From Zeaxanthinibacter enoshimensis (GTDB taxonomy: Bacteria; Bacteroidota; Bacteroidia; Flavobacteriales; Flavobacteriaceae): a DNA stretch of 64,000 nucleotides. The notes under the pieces were generated by a model, which saw only the letters and a program-made list of their open reading frames with translations, was not told where the DNA came from and did no database searches. Made by a program: the position numbers and the translations under genes. Positions within the stretch are counted from its first letter, which is position 1. Each line of letters begins with the position of its first letter. This document shows, in pieces, positions 42,903 to 52,598 of this stretch. Location: positions 744,001-808,000 of the forward strand of contig NZ_SNYI01000001.1 in NCBI RefSeq assembly GCF_004362865.1. Direction: 5' to 3'.

Positions 42903-43556
42903 ATGAAAATGCAAATGCCTTTCAGGGATATATTACTCTTGACCGTCTCGGTGGGATTTCTTTTGCAAGGGTGTGGATCTGCGACCAGCCCGCACCAGAA
43001 AGAATACAAGAAGATATGGAAAGAGATCGTGAATTCTCCGGAATGGGAAGAGTCTATTGCTGTCAGTGACTCACTGGAAGCAGCTGAAGGCAGGGCTGCT
43101 TATCCAAGAACTCGCAAAGAATTCAGGGTGGCAAAGGCTGATGGAACTCCTGTGATGGATCCGGCATTTGTCGAAAAATACCATTCCTGGGTATCCCAGG
43201 CCTATTTTAAGATCATACAGGAAGCATCACGGGCTGATAAACACATTGAAGGCTCGTACTTGCAGATGCTTGCGGAAAGTGAAGCAGGGAATACCGCTGT
43301 GAGCGAGGAAGAGTTAGCAATGGCAAAAGAACGATACCTGACCCACAGGCGGATGCTCGATGGACTGAAGAGCTGGCGGGCTTTCGAGAAAGATGGTTCG
43401 GACGATCTCGACTTTTTCAACGCAGAATATGTCATGGAGGCTTACCGCATGCATAAAAATGATCAGAGTGAAGACAGCATCATCAGTTTCCTGATGGTCA
43501 AACTGGCAGATCTATACCACCTGGAGGAAACAGAAAGTCGGATTAACGAAGACTGA
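42903..43556 (+). CDS. Lipoprotein of unknown function
   Basis: A 217-residue exported lipoprotein with lipobox LLQGC (Cys24). The mature part is mostly helical and charged, including HQKEYKKIWKEIVNSPEWEES and long helices near 80-190. No family recognised. The final 14 bases overlap those of the convergent thioredoxin gene. It lies 66 bases after the BLUF gene and may be read from the same promoter or from its own, TATCTTTA at 42853. Confidence 0.62.
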   Translation: MKMQMPFRDILLLTVSVGFLLQGCGSATSPHQKEYKKIWKEIVNSPEWEESIAVSDSLEAAEGRAAYPRTRKEFRVAKADGTPVMDPAFVEKYHSWVSQAYFKIIQEASRADKHIEGSYLQMLAESEAGNTAVSEEELAMAKERYLTHRRMLDGLKSWRAFEKDGSDDLDFFNAEYVMEAYRMHKNDQSEDSIISFLMVKLADLYHLEETESRINED

Positions 43557-44133
43557 GCAGGAATTCCAGGAATTCCTCGCTGTTGTAATCATACATTTTC
43601 CTGGTTTTATACGCCAGATTTCCGTCGGAATCGATAACAAAAGTTGTGGGCAGCGTTTTTGCTTCGTAGAATCCGGGTAATTCTCCTTCTACCGTATAGA
43701 TATTGAAACCATATCCCTTGCGGTCCACAAATTCCTTGGCGCGTTCAAAATCCTTATCCACGGACACCATCAGCATTTCAACATCATTTCCCGGTAGTTT
43801 TTTATGTAAGGCATCTATCCCGGGCATTTCCGCGATACATGGGGGGCACCAGCTCGCCCAGACATTGATAAAAATGACCTTTCCCTTGTAATCTGAGAGC
43901 GAAACGAGGTTGCCCCGGGTATCCCGGAGCTCAAGGCTGAAATCGGCTATGTCCTTCTCATTTGATTCCTCTGCCGGTACATCAACCTGGTTAGGGGTGA
44001 TGATTCCCCTTGCCAGCAGGCTCCTGTGTGCCATACTTAGCATTTTCTTCGGTACTCCACTCAACACTAGCGCTACAGCGGCTATTAACAGTACACCAAT
44101 GATGACAAGTTTACGATTATTACCTTTCTTCAT
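43543..44133 (-). CDS. TlpA-like thioredoxin-fold protein
   Basis: A 196-residue protein with an N-terminal membrane anchor (LVIIGVLLIAAVALVLSGV, about 9-27) and a periplasmic AhpC/TSA-thioredoxin domain (about 65-195). The redox motif is WASWCPPC (CPPC, about 93-100), then the cis-proline region TLPTTFVIDSDG. It probably reduces disulphides in periplasmic proteins or cytochrome maturation. It is divergent from the copper operon, and copper can oxidise thiols, but a link is only a guess. Confidence 0.88.
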   Translation of the reverse strand: MKKGNNRKLVIIGVLLIAAVALVLSGVPKKMLSMAHRSLLARGIITPNQVDVPAEESNEKDIADFSLELRDTRGNLVSLSDYKGKVIFINVWASWCPPCIAEMPGIDALHKKLPGNDVEMLMVSVDKDFERAKEFVDRKGYGFNIYTVEGELPGFYEAKTLPTTFVIDSDGNLAYKTRKMYDYNSEEFLEFLLSLR

Positions 44134-44228
44134 AGGGTTATTTTATATGAGGTGCGCAAATTTCTGTTGAACATTGCAATTTTCTGTCTAAACTTTTGTT
44201 AATATATACTTATAATCTGGCAGTTTCG

Positions 44229-44236
44229 TAATTTTG
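44229..44236 (+). promoter_or_regulatory. -7 promoter box of the copper operon
   Basis: TAATTTTG, a perfect TAnnTTTG match, lies eight bases before ATG 44245. The -33 region has no TTTG at normal distance; instead it is AT-rich with TATACTTATA, so an activator may be needed. Confidence 0.5.
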
Positions 44237-44244
44237 CAGACTAG

Positions 44245-44658
44245 ATGAAGAAGATCGCTCATAAAATTTCGGCTCTAAGTTTAGCCCTACTGGTGCTGTT
44301 CTCTACCTTTTCCTTTACGGTAGATTTCCACTATTGCGGTAATCATCTTATGGATGTAGCTTTCATGTCCCAGGTAGAAGCCTGTTCCATGGAACCGGAT
44401 ATTCCAGCCAGCCCGGGAGATTGTGTTGCGAAAAATACCTGTTGTACAGACCTCGCCCTGGTTCAGGACGCCCCTGAAGGGATCAACCTTGGTCCTGAGA
44501 TTCATCAGGGTCCGGATGCAGATTTTCAACTGGAGTCTCCCCTTCTGCCTCAATTGATTCCTGGAATACATGTCCCGGTAAAAGATCTCATTGAAATTTA
44601 TAAACCCCCGGGCCGGTCAGTAGACCTGCATTTGATGTTCCAGACCTTCCTGATTTGA
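44245..44658 (+). CDS. HYC_CC_PP family secreted Cys-rich protein
   Basis: A 137-residue exported protein with an N-terminal hydrophobic signal (ALSLALLVLFSTFSFTVDFHYCG). The defining motifs occur in order: HYC (His29-Tyr-Cys), a CC pair in KNTCCTD, and PP in YKPPGRS. The cysteines and histidines suggest metal binding, and the place at the head of a copper efflux operon supports copper sensing or chaperone function, though none is proven. About 55 bases upstream of the barrel gene. Confidence 0.82.
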   Translation: MKKIAHKISALSLALLVLFSTFSFTVDFHYCGNHLMDVAFMSQVEACSMEPDIPASPGDCVAKNTCCTDLALVQDAPEGINLGPEIHQGPDADFQLESPLLPQLIPGIHVPVKDLIEIYKPPGRSVDLHLMFQTFLI

Positions 44659-44711
44659 TTTATGACTATTACCTCGTTGTAAGAACAGTAATAGCATAAA
44701 TTATAAATCAC

Positions 44712-45476
44712 ATGAATAAACTATTTTTTTTAGCCCTCTTTTGCATTGGCATAACCGCTATTGCGCAGGGACCACCAATCACCGCGGATAATCCCATTAT
44801 GCTGGGAGGTAAGAGCTTTACAGTAAAAACACTGATGGAGATCCGGAATACGGAGAGGGGAACCGCTTTTTACGCACCCTTAGTGTTGAATTACCTGCCT
44901 ACGGCTAACAGCCTGGTCTCGGTGCAACTGCCGTATATTACCTATGATTTTGAGGATACAGGCTCCGGAAACGGGCTCGCAGATATTAAGCTACTTGGAA
45001 AATACCAATTTCTCAGGAAAGATGCCATGGGGAAAACCTTCAGGATGGTGGCTAAGACAAAACAAAGTCTCCCAACTGGGAAGGAACTCGATGTCATGGG
45101 TCTGAGTACCGGGATGTATGAAGGATATTATGGGATAATATCAGGGTACGAGACCCTTAAATACGGGATTTCTACCGAGATCGGGTACAACTGGATGCCG
45201 GGTGGCACCATGGATGCCTTTGAAACCCATTTAGGGTTCGGGTTACCCCTATTAAAACCACAGTACCCCAATAAGCAGTTAAACCTCTACTTTGAATACA
45301 GCAGCAACTGGCTTTACGAGAGAAATTGGTACCAGTTGCTATATGCGCAGGGAATTCAGTATGCAGGCAAGACACTTACTGTAGACCTTGCGCTGCAATT
45401 ACCCCTTGTGCAGGACATGCCGGCAGACAGGGCGTTGAATTACAGTGTACTTTTTGGAACCCGGTATACATTTTAA
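44712..45476 (+). CDS. Outer-membrane beta-barrel (transporter-like) protein
   Basis: A 254-residue protein with a signal peptide (LFFLALFCIGITAIAQ). The rest consists of alternating hydrophobic strands rich in Tyr, Phe, Gly, with turns, ending in FGTRYTF, whose terminal Phe is a barrel-assembly signal. It resembles the phenol-degradation MetA-like or DUF-type transporter barrels commonly placed beside copper genes in Flavobacteriaceae. It might be an outer-membrane pore for copper or its chelates. Second gene of the operon. Confidence 0.72.
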   Translation: MNKLFFLALFCIGITAIAQGPPITADNPIMLGGKSFTVKTLMEIRNTERGTAFYAPLVLNYLPTANSLVSVQLPYITYDFEDTGSGNGLADIKLLGKYQFLRKDAMGKTFRMVAKTKQSLPTGKELDVMGLSTGMYEGYYGIISGYETLKYGISTEIGYNWMPGGTMDAFETHLGFGLPLLKPQYPNKQLNLYFEYSSNWLYERNWYQLLYAQGIQYAGKTLTVDLALQLPLVQDMPADRALNYSVLFGTRYTF

Positions 45477-45512
45477 ACTTAAAACTTAATTTAAACTAAT
45501 AATTACATAAAA

Positions 45513-46157
45513 ATGAAAAAGCTAATAGCAATACTAATGATAGCCTTTGCAGGTCTTGCCACAATGCAGGCTCAGGGAGGGATGGATAAGTTCCAGGTAC
45601 AGGTAGATGGCTTAGGCTGTCCTTTTTGTGCCTATGGCCTGGAAAAGAAATTCAAGGAATTCAAGGGAATAAAAGATGTTGCCATCGATATAGAGACCGG
45701 GGATTTCACCTTTTCTTACCCGGCTGAAAAGGCGCTGAGCCTTGAAGCTGTAGAGAAGCAGGTAGAAAAGGCCGGCTATACACCTATAGCAGGTGGTGTG
45801 ACCCGTAGCGACGGAACTATTGAGGCCCTCCATGGTAAAAAGAACCAGGTGGCAACAAAATCGGCAAAGACGGTTAGCGGAAAAACCATGGTATCCGGTA
45901 ACTGCAGCATGTGCCAGGCACGAATAGAAAAAGCTGCAATGGACCAGGTAGGTGTCCTGGATGCCTCCTGGGATAAGAATACCAAGATTCTTGAACTGCA
46001 GTACGATGAAACGATGACTTCTGTAGAAGCGGTTGAAGAAGCGATCGCCAGGGTAGGTCATGATACCGAACACCATAAAGCGCATAAGGAAGCTTATGAA
46101 AACCTTCCCGGATGCTGCCAGTACGAAAGGATAGAATCAAAGAAACCTCAGAGATAA
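45513..46157 (+). CDS. Secreted protein with two heavy-metal-associated (HMA) domains
   Basis: A 214-residue periplasmic protein with a signal peptide (LIAILMIAFAGLATMQAQ). Two ferredoxin-like HMA domains follow: 25-90 with GLGCPFCAYG (CPFC) and about 125-190 with SGNCSMCQARI (CSMC). Classical HMA sites are CxxC, so both can bind Cu(I). A His-rich tail, HDTEHHKAHKEA, ends the second domain and a further CC pair follows (GCCQYE). It probably hands copper to or from the membrane ATPase. A terminator-like hairpin follows the gene. Confidence 0.85.
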   Translation: MKKLIAILMIAFAGLATMQAQGGMDKFQVQVDGLGCPFCAYGLEKKFKEFKGIKDVAIDIETGDFTFSYPAEKALSLEAVEKQVEKAGYTPIAGGVTRSDGTIEALHGKKNQVATKSAKTVSGKTMVSGNCSMCQARIEKAAMDQVGVLDASWDKNTKILELQYDETMTSVEAVEEAIARVGHDTEHHKAHKEAYENLPGCCQYERIESKKPQR

Positions 46158-46167
46158 ACCCCCACTT

Positions 46168-46197
46168 GGGCACGGTAAGAACCGTGCCCTTTATTTT
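46168..46197 (+). terminator. Intra-operon hairpin (possible attenuator)
   Basis: GGGCACGGT pairs perfectly with ACCGTGCCC, loop AAGA, then TTTATTTT. It ends 9 bases before the NHL lipoprotein gene. Partial termination here would lower expression of the downstream NHL protein and ATPase genes compared with the secreted proteins upstream. Confidence 0.75.
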
Positions 46198-46205
46198 ACA
46201 ACTAT

Positions 46206-47024
46206 ATGATACAAAGAACTATTTACCTGGTTGCGTTCACGCTGTTGTTCGCAGCCTGCAAGGAGGAGGAAAAAGTTACTTCCTGGACGTACTCTGAAAC
46301 CATAAGCCTTAAGGCGATAAATCCCATTGGGTTGACCAGTACGGAACAGGGAATCTGGCTTAGTGACGGTGACCGTAACCGATTGGTATTGGTCGATGGT
46401 GATGGGAAAGTGGTTCAGGCCTTTGATTCCCTGGACAGGCCGATGCATATCGCAAGTAAAGATAACAGCATATATGTTCCTACTTATGGGAACGACAAAA
46501 TTCTGAAGATAGACGGTGACCGGGTTCAAGAGATCGTGATCCCGGATTCGCTGGATGCACCTGCAGGTGTGGATATCCGCGGGAATGAAATGGCGATTGC
46601 GGATTTCTATAACCACAGGGTGCTGTACAGTACCGACGGGAAAGATTTTTTGTCTGTCGGGAAACAAGGGAAGAAGGATGGAGAATTCTATTACCCTACC
46701 GATGTACAGATCACGGACGATGCGATCTGGGTTGCAGATGCCTACAATAACCGTGTGCAAATATTCGATAAATCAGGTAAATTTGTAAAGATTATTGGGG
46801 CAGAGGCCAGGATGAATGCCGCCACCGGAATTTATGTTACGGAGAAAGAACTGATGGTGACCGACTTTGAATCGGAAAGGGTACTGGTCTTTGATCACGA
46901 CGGTAATATGAAACAAGAGTTAAGAAAGGGGGTGACCAAACCCACGGATGTCCTGATCTACAAGGGGGATCTTTATATTGCCAATTACCGGAACGGCAGT
47001 ATGGTCATCTATAAGAGAAATTAA
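46206..47024 (+). CDS. NHL-repeat lipoprotein
   Basis: A 272-residue exported lipoprotein with lipobox LFAAC (Cys18). The mature N-terminus CKEEE matches the K-(D/E)2 lipoprotein surface-export signal known from Capnocytophaga, so it is probably displayed outside the cell. The body is a beta propeller with about five NHL-like repeats, as in GVDIRGNEMAIADFYNHRVLYS, ADAYNNRVQIFDKSGKFVKII and VTDFESERVLVFDHDGNMKQEL. NHL propellers bind proteins or glycans; there is no enzymatic motif. The position between the HMA protein and the copper ATPase is unexplained. Confidence 0.8.
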   Translation: MIQRTIYLVAFTLLFAACKEEEKVTSWTYSETISLKAINPIGLTSTEQGIWLSDGDRNRLVLVDGDGKVVQAFDSLDRPMHIASKDNSIYVPTYGNDKILKIDGDRVQEIVIPDSLDAPAGVDIRGNEMAIADFYNHRVLYSTDGKDFLSVGKQGKKDGEFYYPTDVQITDDAIWVADAYNNRVQIFDKSGKFVKIIGAEARMNAATGIYVTEKELMVTDFESERVLVFDHDGNMKQELRKGVTKPTDVLIYKGDLYIANYRNGSMVIYKRN

Positions 47025-47036
47025 AAACAAAGGAAA

Positions 47037-49526
47037 ATGCAGCACACCTACCACGTTCAAGGGATGAGTTGCTCCGGATGCCAGCAGCACGTGAAGGCGA
47101 CACTGGAGAAAATTGAAGGGGTTGAATCGGCCTCGGTAGACCTGGCCAATGCTACGGCTACCGTCACAATGTCTGCCCATATTCCTTTTGAACGCTTAGA
47201 GAAAGCATTTTCCGAGGATGGAGGGCATTACTCCATACATTTGCCCGGCGAAAAGCCCGTTGAAAAGAAATCAGCCAGCACAACCCGGGGGACTGGGAGG
47301 TTTTATTGTCCCATGCGGTGTGAAGGCGATAAGACCTATGAGAAGGCCGGGGATTGCCCGGTCTGCGGAATGGACCTGGTACCTGAACCCGGTTCTGCGA
47401 TGGCGGGGAAACAGGAGTATACCTGTCCCATGCACCCGGAGGTGAGCCAGGACATGCCGGGTTCCTGCCCAATCTGTGGGATGGACCTCGTACCCAGGGA
47501 ACCAGATCTCTCCGCGGAAGAGAAACAATATAAAAAACTCCTCCGGAAACTCTGGTGGGCCATTGCCTTTACCCTGCCCATCTTTATTATAGCCATGTCC
47601 GATATGATCCCCGGGCAGCCTTTATCACACCTTGCAGATATGAAAACCTGGAACTGGGTACAACTGCTACTCTCTGTCCCAGTAGTATTTTATGCCACGT
47701 GGATGTTCTTTGAAAGAGCTTACCGTTCTGTAAGATCCTGGAATCTCAATATGTTCACCCTGATTGGGATCGGTGCGGGAGTTGCCTGGCTCTTCAGTCT
47801 TTTCGGATTGCTATTCCCCCAATTTTTCCCTTCTCAATTCCTGGACCATGAAGGGAATGTCCACGTCTATTTTGAAGCTGCAACCGTGATCCTGACCCTG
47901 GTCTTACTGGGACAGGTTTTGGAAGCAAGAGCCCATAATAAGACCAATGCCGCAGTAAAAGCCCTCCTGGAACTGGCACCTAATAAGGCTACCAGGATAA
48001 ATGATGGGAAAGAAGAAGTTATTGCGATTGATAAGATTAATGTGGGAGACCGGTTGAGGGTAAAGCCGGGGGAGAAGATCCCGGTTGATGGGAGAATTAC
48101 GGAAGGGGAGACCACCGTAGATGAATCCATGATTACCGGGGAGCCCATGCCCGTGAATAAACAAATTGACGACCAGGTTACTGCCGGTACCATCAACGGG
48201 AACCAGTCCTTCCTGATGGAAGCTGAAAAAGTAGGTGCAGATACTCTTTTGTCCCAGATCATACACATGGTCAGCGAGGCCAGCAGGAGCCGGGCTCCTA
48301 TCCAGAAATTAGCGGACCGGGTGGCTGCCTATTTTGTTCCCGGGGTTGTGATCATTGCTGTGCTGACCTTTATAATCTGGTCAGCCTGGGGCCCTGAGCC
48401 TGCCCTGGTCTATGGCCTGGTCAACGCTATTGCCGTATTGATCATCGCCTGTCCCTGTGCCCTTGGCCTGGCAACACCAATGAGTATCATGGTTGGTGTA
48501 GGGAAAGGAGCTCAGCACGGGGTGCTGATCAAGAATGCCGAAGCCCTGGAAGAGCTTAACAAAGTTGACACCCTGATCGTGGATAAAACGGGTACCCTTA
48601 CAGAAGGGAAACCCCAAGTAGAGAACGTTACTCCAGTAGATGGTGTAGAGAAAACAACTCTTTTAGAACTACTGGCTGCGGCCAATCAGAACAGCGAGCA
48701 CCCTTTGGCGGAGGCAACAATGAATTATGCCAGCGAAAATGATATTAACTGGCCCAAGGCGACGGAGTTCGAAGCTGTGACCGGGAAAGGGGTGCAGGCC
48801 ATTGTATCGGGGAAGAGGATCGCGGTTGGCAATGAGAAGATGATGCAGCTGGCAAAAGGAGCCATCCCCGGTGAATTGCAATCCGTAGCCAATGCGCTGC
48901 GGGACAAGGGTAAAACGGTTTCTTATATTTCCAGGGATTCTGAGGTCATCGGGCTGATCGGGATCGGGGACAGGATTAAAGAGAGCTCGGCTGCAGCGAT
49001 CAAGGCGCTGCAGAAAAGAGGTATAAAAGTGATCATGCTGACCGGTGACAATATAAAAACGGCCGGGGCGGTTGCCAAACAACTTGGACTGAGTGATTTT
49101 AAGGCCGGGATGCTTCCGGGGGATAAACAGGACGAAGTTAAGACCTTACAGGAAAGCGGACGTATTGTGGCCATGGCCGGAGACGGTATCAACGATGCCC
49201 CTGCCCTGGCACAGAGTAATGTGGGGATCGCCATGGGTACCGGGACCGATGTAGCGATAGAGAGTGCCGGGATTACCCTGGTCAGGGGAGACCTGCAGGG
49301 AATCGTAAAAGCCCGGATACTGAGCGAGAAAGTGCTCAGGAATATTAAACAAAACCTGTTTTTTGCACTCGCGTATAATGCGCTGGGTGTTCCTGTGGCA
49401 GCCGGGGTACTCTTCCCGTTCTTCGGGTTGTTGCTCTCCCCTATGATCGCTGCCGCCGCCATGAGTTTCAGCTCAGTATCCGTAATCACCAATGCGCTGC
49501 GGTTGCGTTCTGCTAAATTAGTTTAA
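47037..49526 (+). CDS. copA: Copper-translocating P1B-type ATPase
   Basis: Exports Cu(I) across the inner membrane. 829 residues. N-terminal HMA domain with GMSCSGC (C12, C15), then two consecutive heavy-metal-binding domains of the YxCPM...CPxCGMDLVP type (about 90-118 and 128-153), eight predicted membrane helices, the actuator TGE (367-369), the transport motif CPC (472-474), and phosphorylation site DKTGT (D516). HP and GDGIND motifs follow. CPC with MxxSS-type last helix ([16 protein letters not shown]) indicates copper specificity. It closes the operon; a 200-base gap separates it from the next locus. Confidence 0.94.
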   Translation: MQHTYHVQGMSCSGCQQHVKATLEKIEGVESASVDLANATATVTMSAHIPFERLEKAFSEDGGHYSIHLPGEKPVEKKSASTTRGTGRFYCPMRCEGDKTYEKAGDCPVCGMDLVPEPGSAMAGKQEYTCPMHPEVSQDMPGSCPICGMDLVPREPDLSAEEKQYKKLLRKLWWAIAFTLPIFIIAMSDMIPGQPLSHLADMKTWNWVQLLLSVPVVFYATWMFFERAYRSVRSWNLNMFTLIGIGAGVAWLFSLFGLLFPQFFPSQFLDHEGNVHVYFEAATVILTLVLLGQVLEARAHNKTNAAVKALLELAPNKATRINDGKEEVIAIDKINVGDRLRVKPGEKIPVDGRITEGETTVDESMITGEPMPVNKQIDDQVTAGTINGNQSFLMEAEKVGADTLLSQIIHMVSEASRSRAPIQKLADRVAAYFVPGVVIIAVLTFIIWSAWGPEPALVYGLVNAIAVLIIACPCALGLATPMSIMVGVGKGAQHGVLIKNAEALEELNKVDTLIVDKTGTLTEGKPQVENVTPVDGVEKTTLLELLAAANQNSEHPLAEATMNYASENDINWPKATEFEAVTGKGVQAIVSGKRIAVGNEKMMQLAKGAIPGELQSVANALRDKGKTVSYISRDSEVIGLIGIGDRIKESSAAAIKALQKRGIKVIMLTGDNIKTAGAVAKQLGLSDFKAGMLPGDKQDEVKTLQESGRIVAMAGDGINDAPALAQSNVGIAMGTGTDVAIESAGITLVRGDLQGIVKARILSEKVLRNIKQNLFFALAYNALGVPVAAGVLFPFFGLLLSPMIAAAAMSFSSVSVITNALRLRSAKLV

Positions 49527-49661
49527 ACCAAATGATGATAGAGGGGGATAATTTCAGACAAGATTGCTGTACTCAGGCCTCTTTTTATCAGGACAGTTAT
49601 TCTTAAGGCGCAAAAGCAGGTTTTTTTAGTACAGGGATGACAGGGAGAACAAAGGAGACCG

Positions 49662-49675
49662 GGTTATCCGTAACC
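49662..49675 (+). promoter_or_regulatory. Inverted repeat upstream of the LuxR-type sensor gene
   Basis: GGTTA-TCCG-TAACC, a perfect 5-bp dyad, sits 8 bases before TATCTTGC (49684-49691), a weak -7 box. It could be an operator at the -33 region. It is also short enough to be coincidental. Confidence 0.3.
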
Positions 49676-49725
49676 GATTTTCGTATCTTGCTTCCCTATA
49701 AATATTACCTTACCCTAAAGTGCAA

Positions 49726-52488
49726 ATGCATCTAAGCACCCGGCTGGCTATACAGGCATTATTATTCGCGCTCCCGCTTATCCTCTGCGCTCAGCGGTTG
49801 GTTCCCCCTATAGAGAACTTCAGGCCCTTCCAATACGGTGCAGCCAGTAAGAACTGGGACATCAGCAGTAATGCTGAAGGGGAGATCTTTATAGCAAATA
49901 ACAGTGGTCTCCTGCATTATGACGGGGAGTCGTGGAACCTTAATAAATTACCCAATAGTACAATATTACGCTCAGTAGCCACCCAGGGAGACAAGATCTT
50001 TACCGGCTCCTATGAGGAATTTGGTTTTTGGGTAAAGGGTCTTACGGGCGAACTGGAATATACCTCGCTTACCCACCTGATCCAGGATCACACCTTCACC
50101 AGTGAAGAATTCTGGGAGATACTGCCGATGGAGGACAGGATCGCTTTCAGGTCATTTTCTACTGTATACTACTACAAAGACGATAAAATTACGGTAATAG
50201 AACTCCCGTTCTTTGTGTCGGATATAATAGAATACGAAGGGCGGTTACTTGTCGCATCAAGTTATTCGGGTCTTTACGAATTGGCAGAAGATAAAGTCGT
50301 TGCTATTGATACCGGCAGTGCCTGGGAGAATACGACCATAACTGATATGGCCGTAACTCCCTCCGGCCTGATGCTGGGGACCAAACTCCGGGGGTGTTTC
50401 CTGCTGCAGGGGGAGAAATTAGTTCCCTGGAATAGCAGTGTCTCCGCTTCACTGAGAACACATCAGCTGAATAAGATGATTACCCTTGAGAACGGGAATA
50501 TGATCTTTGGCACAATCAAGAACGGGGTATACCTCTACGATTGGCAAAAGGACCACTACACCGAGATCAATAAAGAAGCGGGCCTGCAAAACAACACTAT
50601 CCTGGGATTGCTCCAATTCCAGGACCAGCTATGGGTCGGGGAAGATATTGGTGTAGACAGGATCCATCTGGACAGCCCCTTGCTATTCTACACGGACACA
50701 TCCGGCGCATTAGGTTCTGTTTATGATGTAGCCCAGTATGACAGCACTCTCTACCTTGGCAGCAATACCGGTGTCTTTTATTTTGAACAGGATAAATTGA
50801 ATTTTATCGAGGGATCCCAGGGTCATGTCTGGGACCTGCAACAAGTGGAGGACGAGCTTTTGAGTGGACACAATATGGGAACCTTCCTGGTATCCCCGGC
50901 TTCCTTTATCAATATATCGAAGATTACAGGAGGATACAAAATGATTCGTATCCCCGGACGTGTAGAGAGTTTCCTGCAGGGAACATATACCGGACTTGCC
51001 TATTTTGAAAAAGATGAAAATGATGGCTGGCAGGTTAAGCAAATACAAGGCATAGATTTCCCGGTACGCTACCTGTGTTTTGAAGATGAGTTTACGCTTT
51101 GGGTGGCGCATGCGTATAAAGGTATTTACAGGGTAAAACTGGATAAGTCTTTCAGTAAAGTACTCTCGCTCCAAGGCATTGATAAGGAAGAATTGCCTCA
51201 CCAGTACAATGTTAAACTGTACAATATCAAGAACCAGATCATTTTGCAGAGCAAAGGGAATTGGTATAAATATGAACCCATTGCCGGTAAGATCACCGAA
51301 TTTGAACAGTTTAAACCTTATAATGGACATAACCTCTTGTACCAGGAGGGAGAGGCTTACTGGTTCAGCCAACACGAAACCGGGGCCAGGGTTACCTATA
51401 CCAACCTGGATACCATTGCGATGTTATTGGATTACGGCCCCCTGGTGAGAAGGCTGGTGCCAGACGCAGAGAAAATGGTAAGAAAGAATGACTCGGTTTA
51501 CCTGCTCACGCTAACAGATGGTTTTGCCGAACTCAACCTGGAAAAGATGATCTCCGGAATCGGGGCCTATTCGGTTCCAGAACCGGCATTATCCGCTATC
51601 CGGGACCGCAATGGATCATTGTCGGTCAGAGAGACCAGCTGGAACCTTTCTTATAAATCTTCAAGAGAAATAAGGCTTCATGTCGCTGCCCCGGGTACAC
51701 TGAAGGCTGATTATACTTACAACCTTCAGGGGCCGTCTGCTCAGGAAGGCAAAGTTAGTGACGGACAGATCACTCTACAGAATCTGGGATACGGAGACTA
51801 CCGCTTATCTGTGCGCACCCTCGGGCTGGCCAACCAGGTTTCTGAACCATTATGGCTCAGTTTCAGTATTAGCCCTCCCTGGTACCTGTCCTGGTGGGGA
51901 TACCTGCTCTACTTCATGGTGCTGCTCTTGATCATTTTTACAGTAAGACGGTACAATCGTTTTAAACTGGATAAAAAGCACCGGCTACTGAAAGACCGCA
52001 TGCAACGCGAACAAGAGAAAATAAGGGCGCTGGAGGAAAAGGATAAATTAGCTGAGGAAGTTAAGATCAAACAAAAGGAGCTGGCACGTACGACCATGAA
52101 TGTGGCGAAGAAGAATAAACTGATCCTTGAACTCAAGAACCTGCTTTATATGAACAAGGGTAAATTTGACAACCAGCAGCGTTACAGGTCGTATATGAAA
52201 AAACTGGACAGCGCGATCAACGATGATGAGGATTGGCAGCGGTTCGAAGTTAATTTTAAAGAACTTCATAATGACTTCTTTGAACTGTTGTTATCACGCT
52301 ATCCTAACCTGACGCCTAAGGACCTGAAATTGTGTGCTTACCTTAAAATGAATCTCAGCACCAAGGAAATTGCTCCGCTTATGGGGATAACGATCCGGGG
52401 TGTAGAGATACACCGTTACCGGCTGAGGAAGAAACTAAACCTGGACAGCCAGGTCAATATCTCCAACTTCCTGATAACACTGAAGTAG
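49726..52488 (+). CDS. Membrane-anchored one-component regulator: propeller, Y_Y_Y domain, LuxR-type HTH
   Basis: A 920-residue protein. Signal sequence (ALLFALPLILCAQ), a periplasmic two-component-regulator-like beta propeller (about 25-620), a Y_Y_Y domain (about 640-720), a membrane helix (WYLSWWGYLLYFMVLLLIIFTVRR, about 725-745), a cytoplasmic coiled coil (755-805) and a C-terminal LuxR-type helix-turn-helix (about 855-915: LTPKDLKLCAYLKMNLSTKEIAPLMGITIRGVEIHRYRLRKKL in pattern). No histidine kinase or receiver domain exists, so ligand binding outside must act directly on DNA binding. It is located just upstream of the susC operon and probably regulates it. ATG 49726 preferred; a GTG at 49720 is in frame. 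Confidence 0.88.
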   Translation: MHLSTRLAIQALLFALPLILCAQRLVPPIENFRPFQYGAASKNWDISSNAEGEIFIANNSGLLHYDGESWNLNKLPNSTILRSVATQGDKIFTGSYEEFGFWVKGLTGELEYTSLTHLIQDHTFTSEEFWEILPMEDRIAFRSFSTVYYYKDDKITVIELPFFVSDIIEYEGRLLVASSYSGLYELAEDKVVAIDTGSAWENTTITDMAVTPSGLMLGTKLRGCFLLQGEKLVPWNSSVSASLRTHQLNKMITLENGNMIFGTIKNGVYLYDWQKDHYTEINKEAGLQNNTILGLLQFQDQLWVGEDIGVDRIHLDSPLLFYTDTSGALGSVYDVAQYDSTLYLGSNTGVFYFEQDKLNFIEGSQGHVWDLQQVEDELLSGHNMGTFLVSPASFINISKITGGYKMIRIPGRVESFLQGTYTGLAYFEKDENDGWQVKQIQGIDFPVRYLCFEDEFTLWVAHAYKGIYRVKLDKSFSKVLSLQGIDKEELPHQYNVKLYNIKNQIILQSKGNWYKYEPIAGKITEFEQFKPYNGHNLLYQEGEAYWFSQHETGARVTYTNLDTIAMLLDYGPLVRRLVPDAEKMVRKNDSVYLLTLTDGFAELNLEKMISGIGAYSVPEPALSAIRDRNGSLSVRETSWNLSYKSSREIRLHVAAPGTLKADYTYNLQGPSAQEGKVSDGQITLQNLGYGDYRLSVRTLGLANQVSEPLWLSFSISPPWYLSWWGYLLYFMVLLLIIFTVRRYNRFKLDKKHRLLKDRMQREQEKIRALEEKDKLAEEVKIKQKELARTTMNVAKKNKLILELKNLLYMNKGKFDNQQRYRSYMKKLDSAINDDEDWQRFEVNFKELHNDFFELLLSRYPNLTPKDLKLCAYLKMNLSTKEIAPLMGITIRGVEIHRYRLRKKLNLDSQVNISNFLITLK

Positions 52489-52538
52489 TCCTCTGTTGAA
52501 CCATCCCGGCTAAACCCCTCATTTCTAGCCTGAATCAG

Positions 52539-52559
52539 ACTACATCATCACTACATCAC
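52539..52559 (+). promoter_or_regulatory. Operator-like element, left copy
   Basis: ACTACAT-N6-TACATCAC. An inverted copy with the same spacing lies at 52640-52660. The two face each other over 80 bases upstream of the susC promoter. Confidence 0.6.
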
Positions 52560-52574
52560 TATGTTAAAGTTCAT

Positions 52575-52598
52575 GGGTACGAAAACGGTTTCGCACCC
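52575..52598 (+). promoter_or_regulatory. 24-bp near-perfect palindrome
   Basis: Dyad with arms GGGTACGAAAAC and GGTTTCGCACCC; ten of twelve base pairs match and the centre is CG. The CGAAA/TTTCG half-sites look like a protein-binding operator. It is located between the two 21-bp elements. A second stem CACCCCTT (52594-52601) with AAGGGGTG (52626-52633) overlaps its right edge. Confidence 0.6.
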
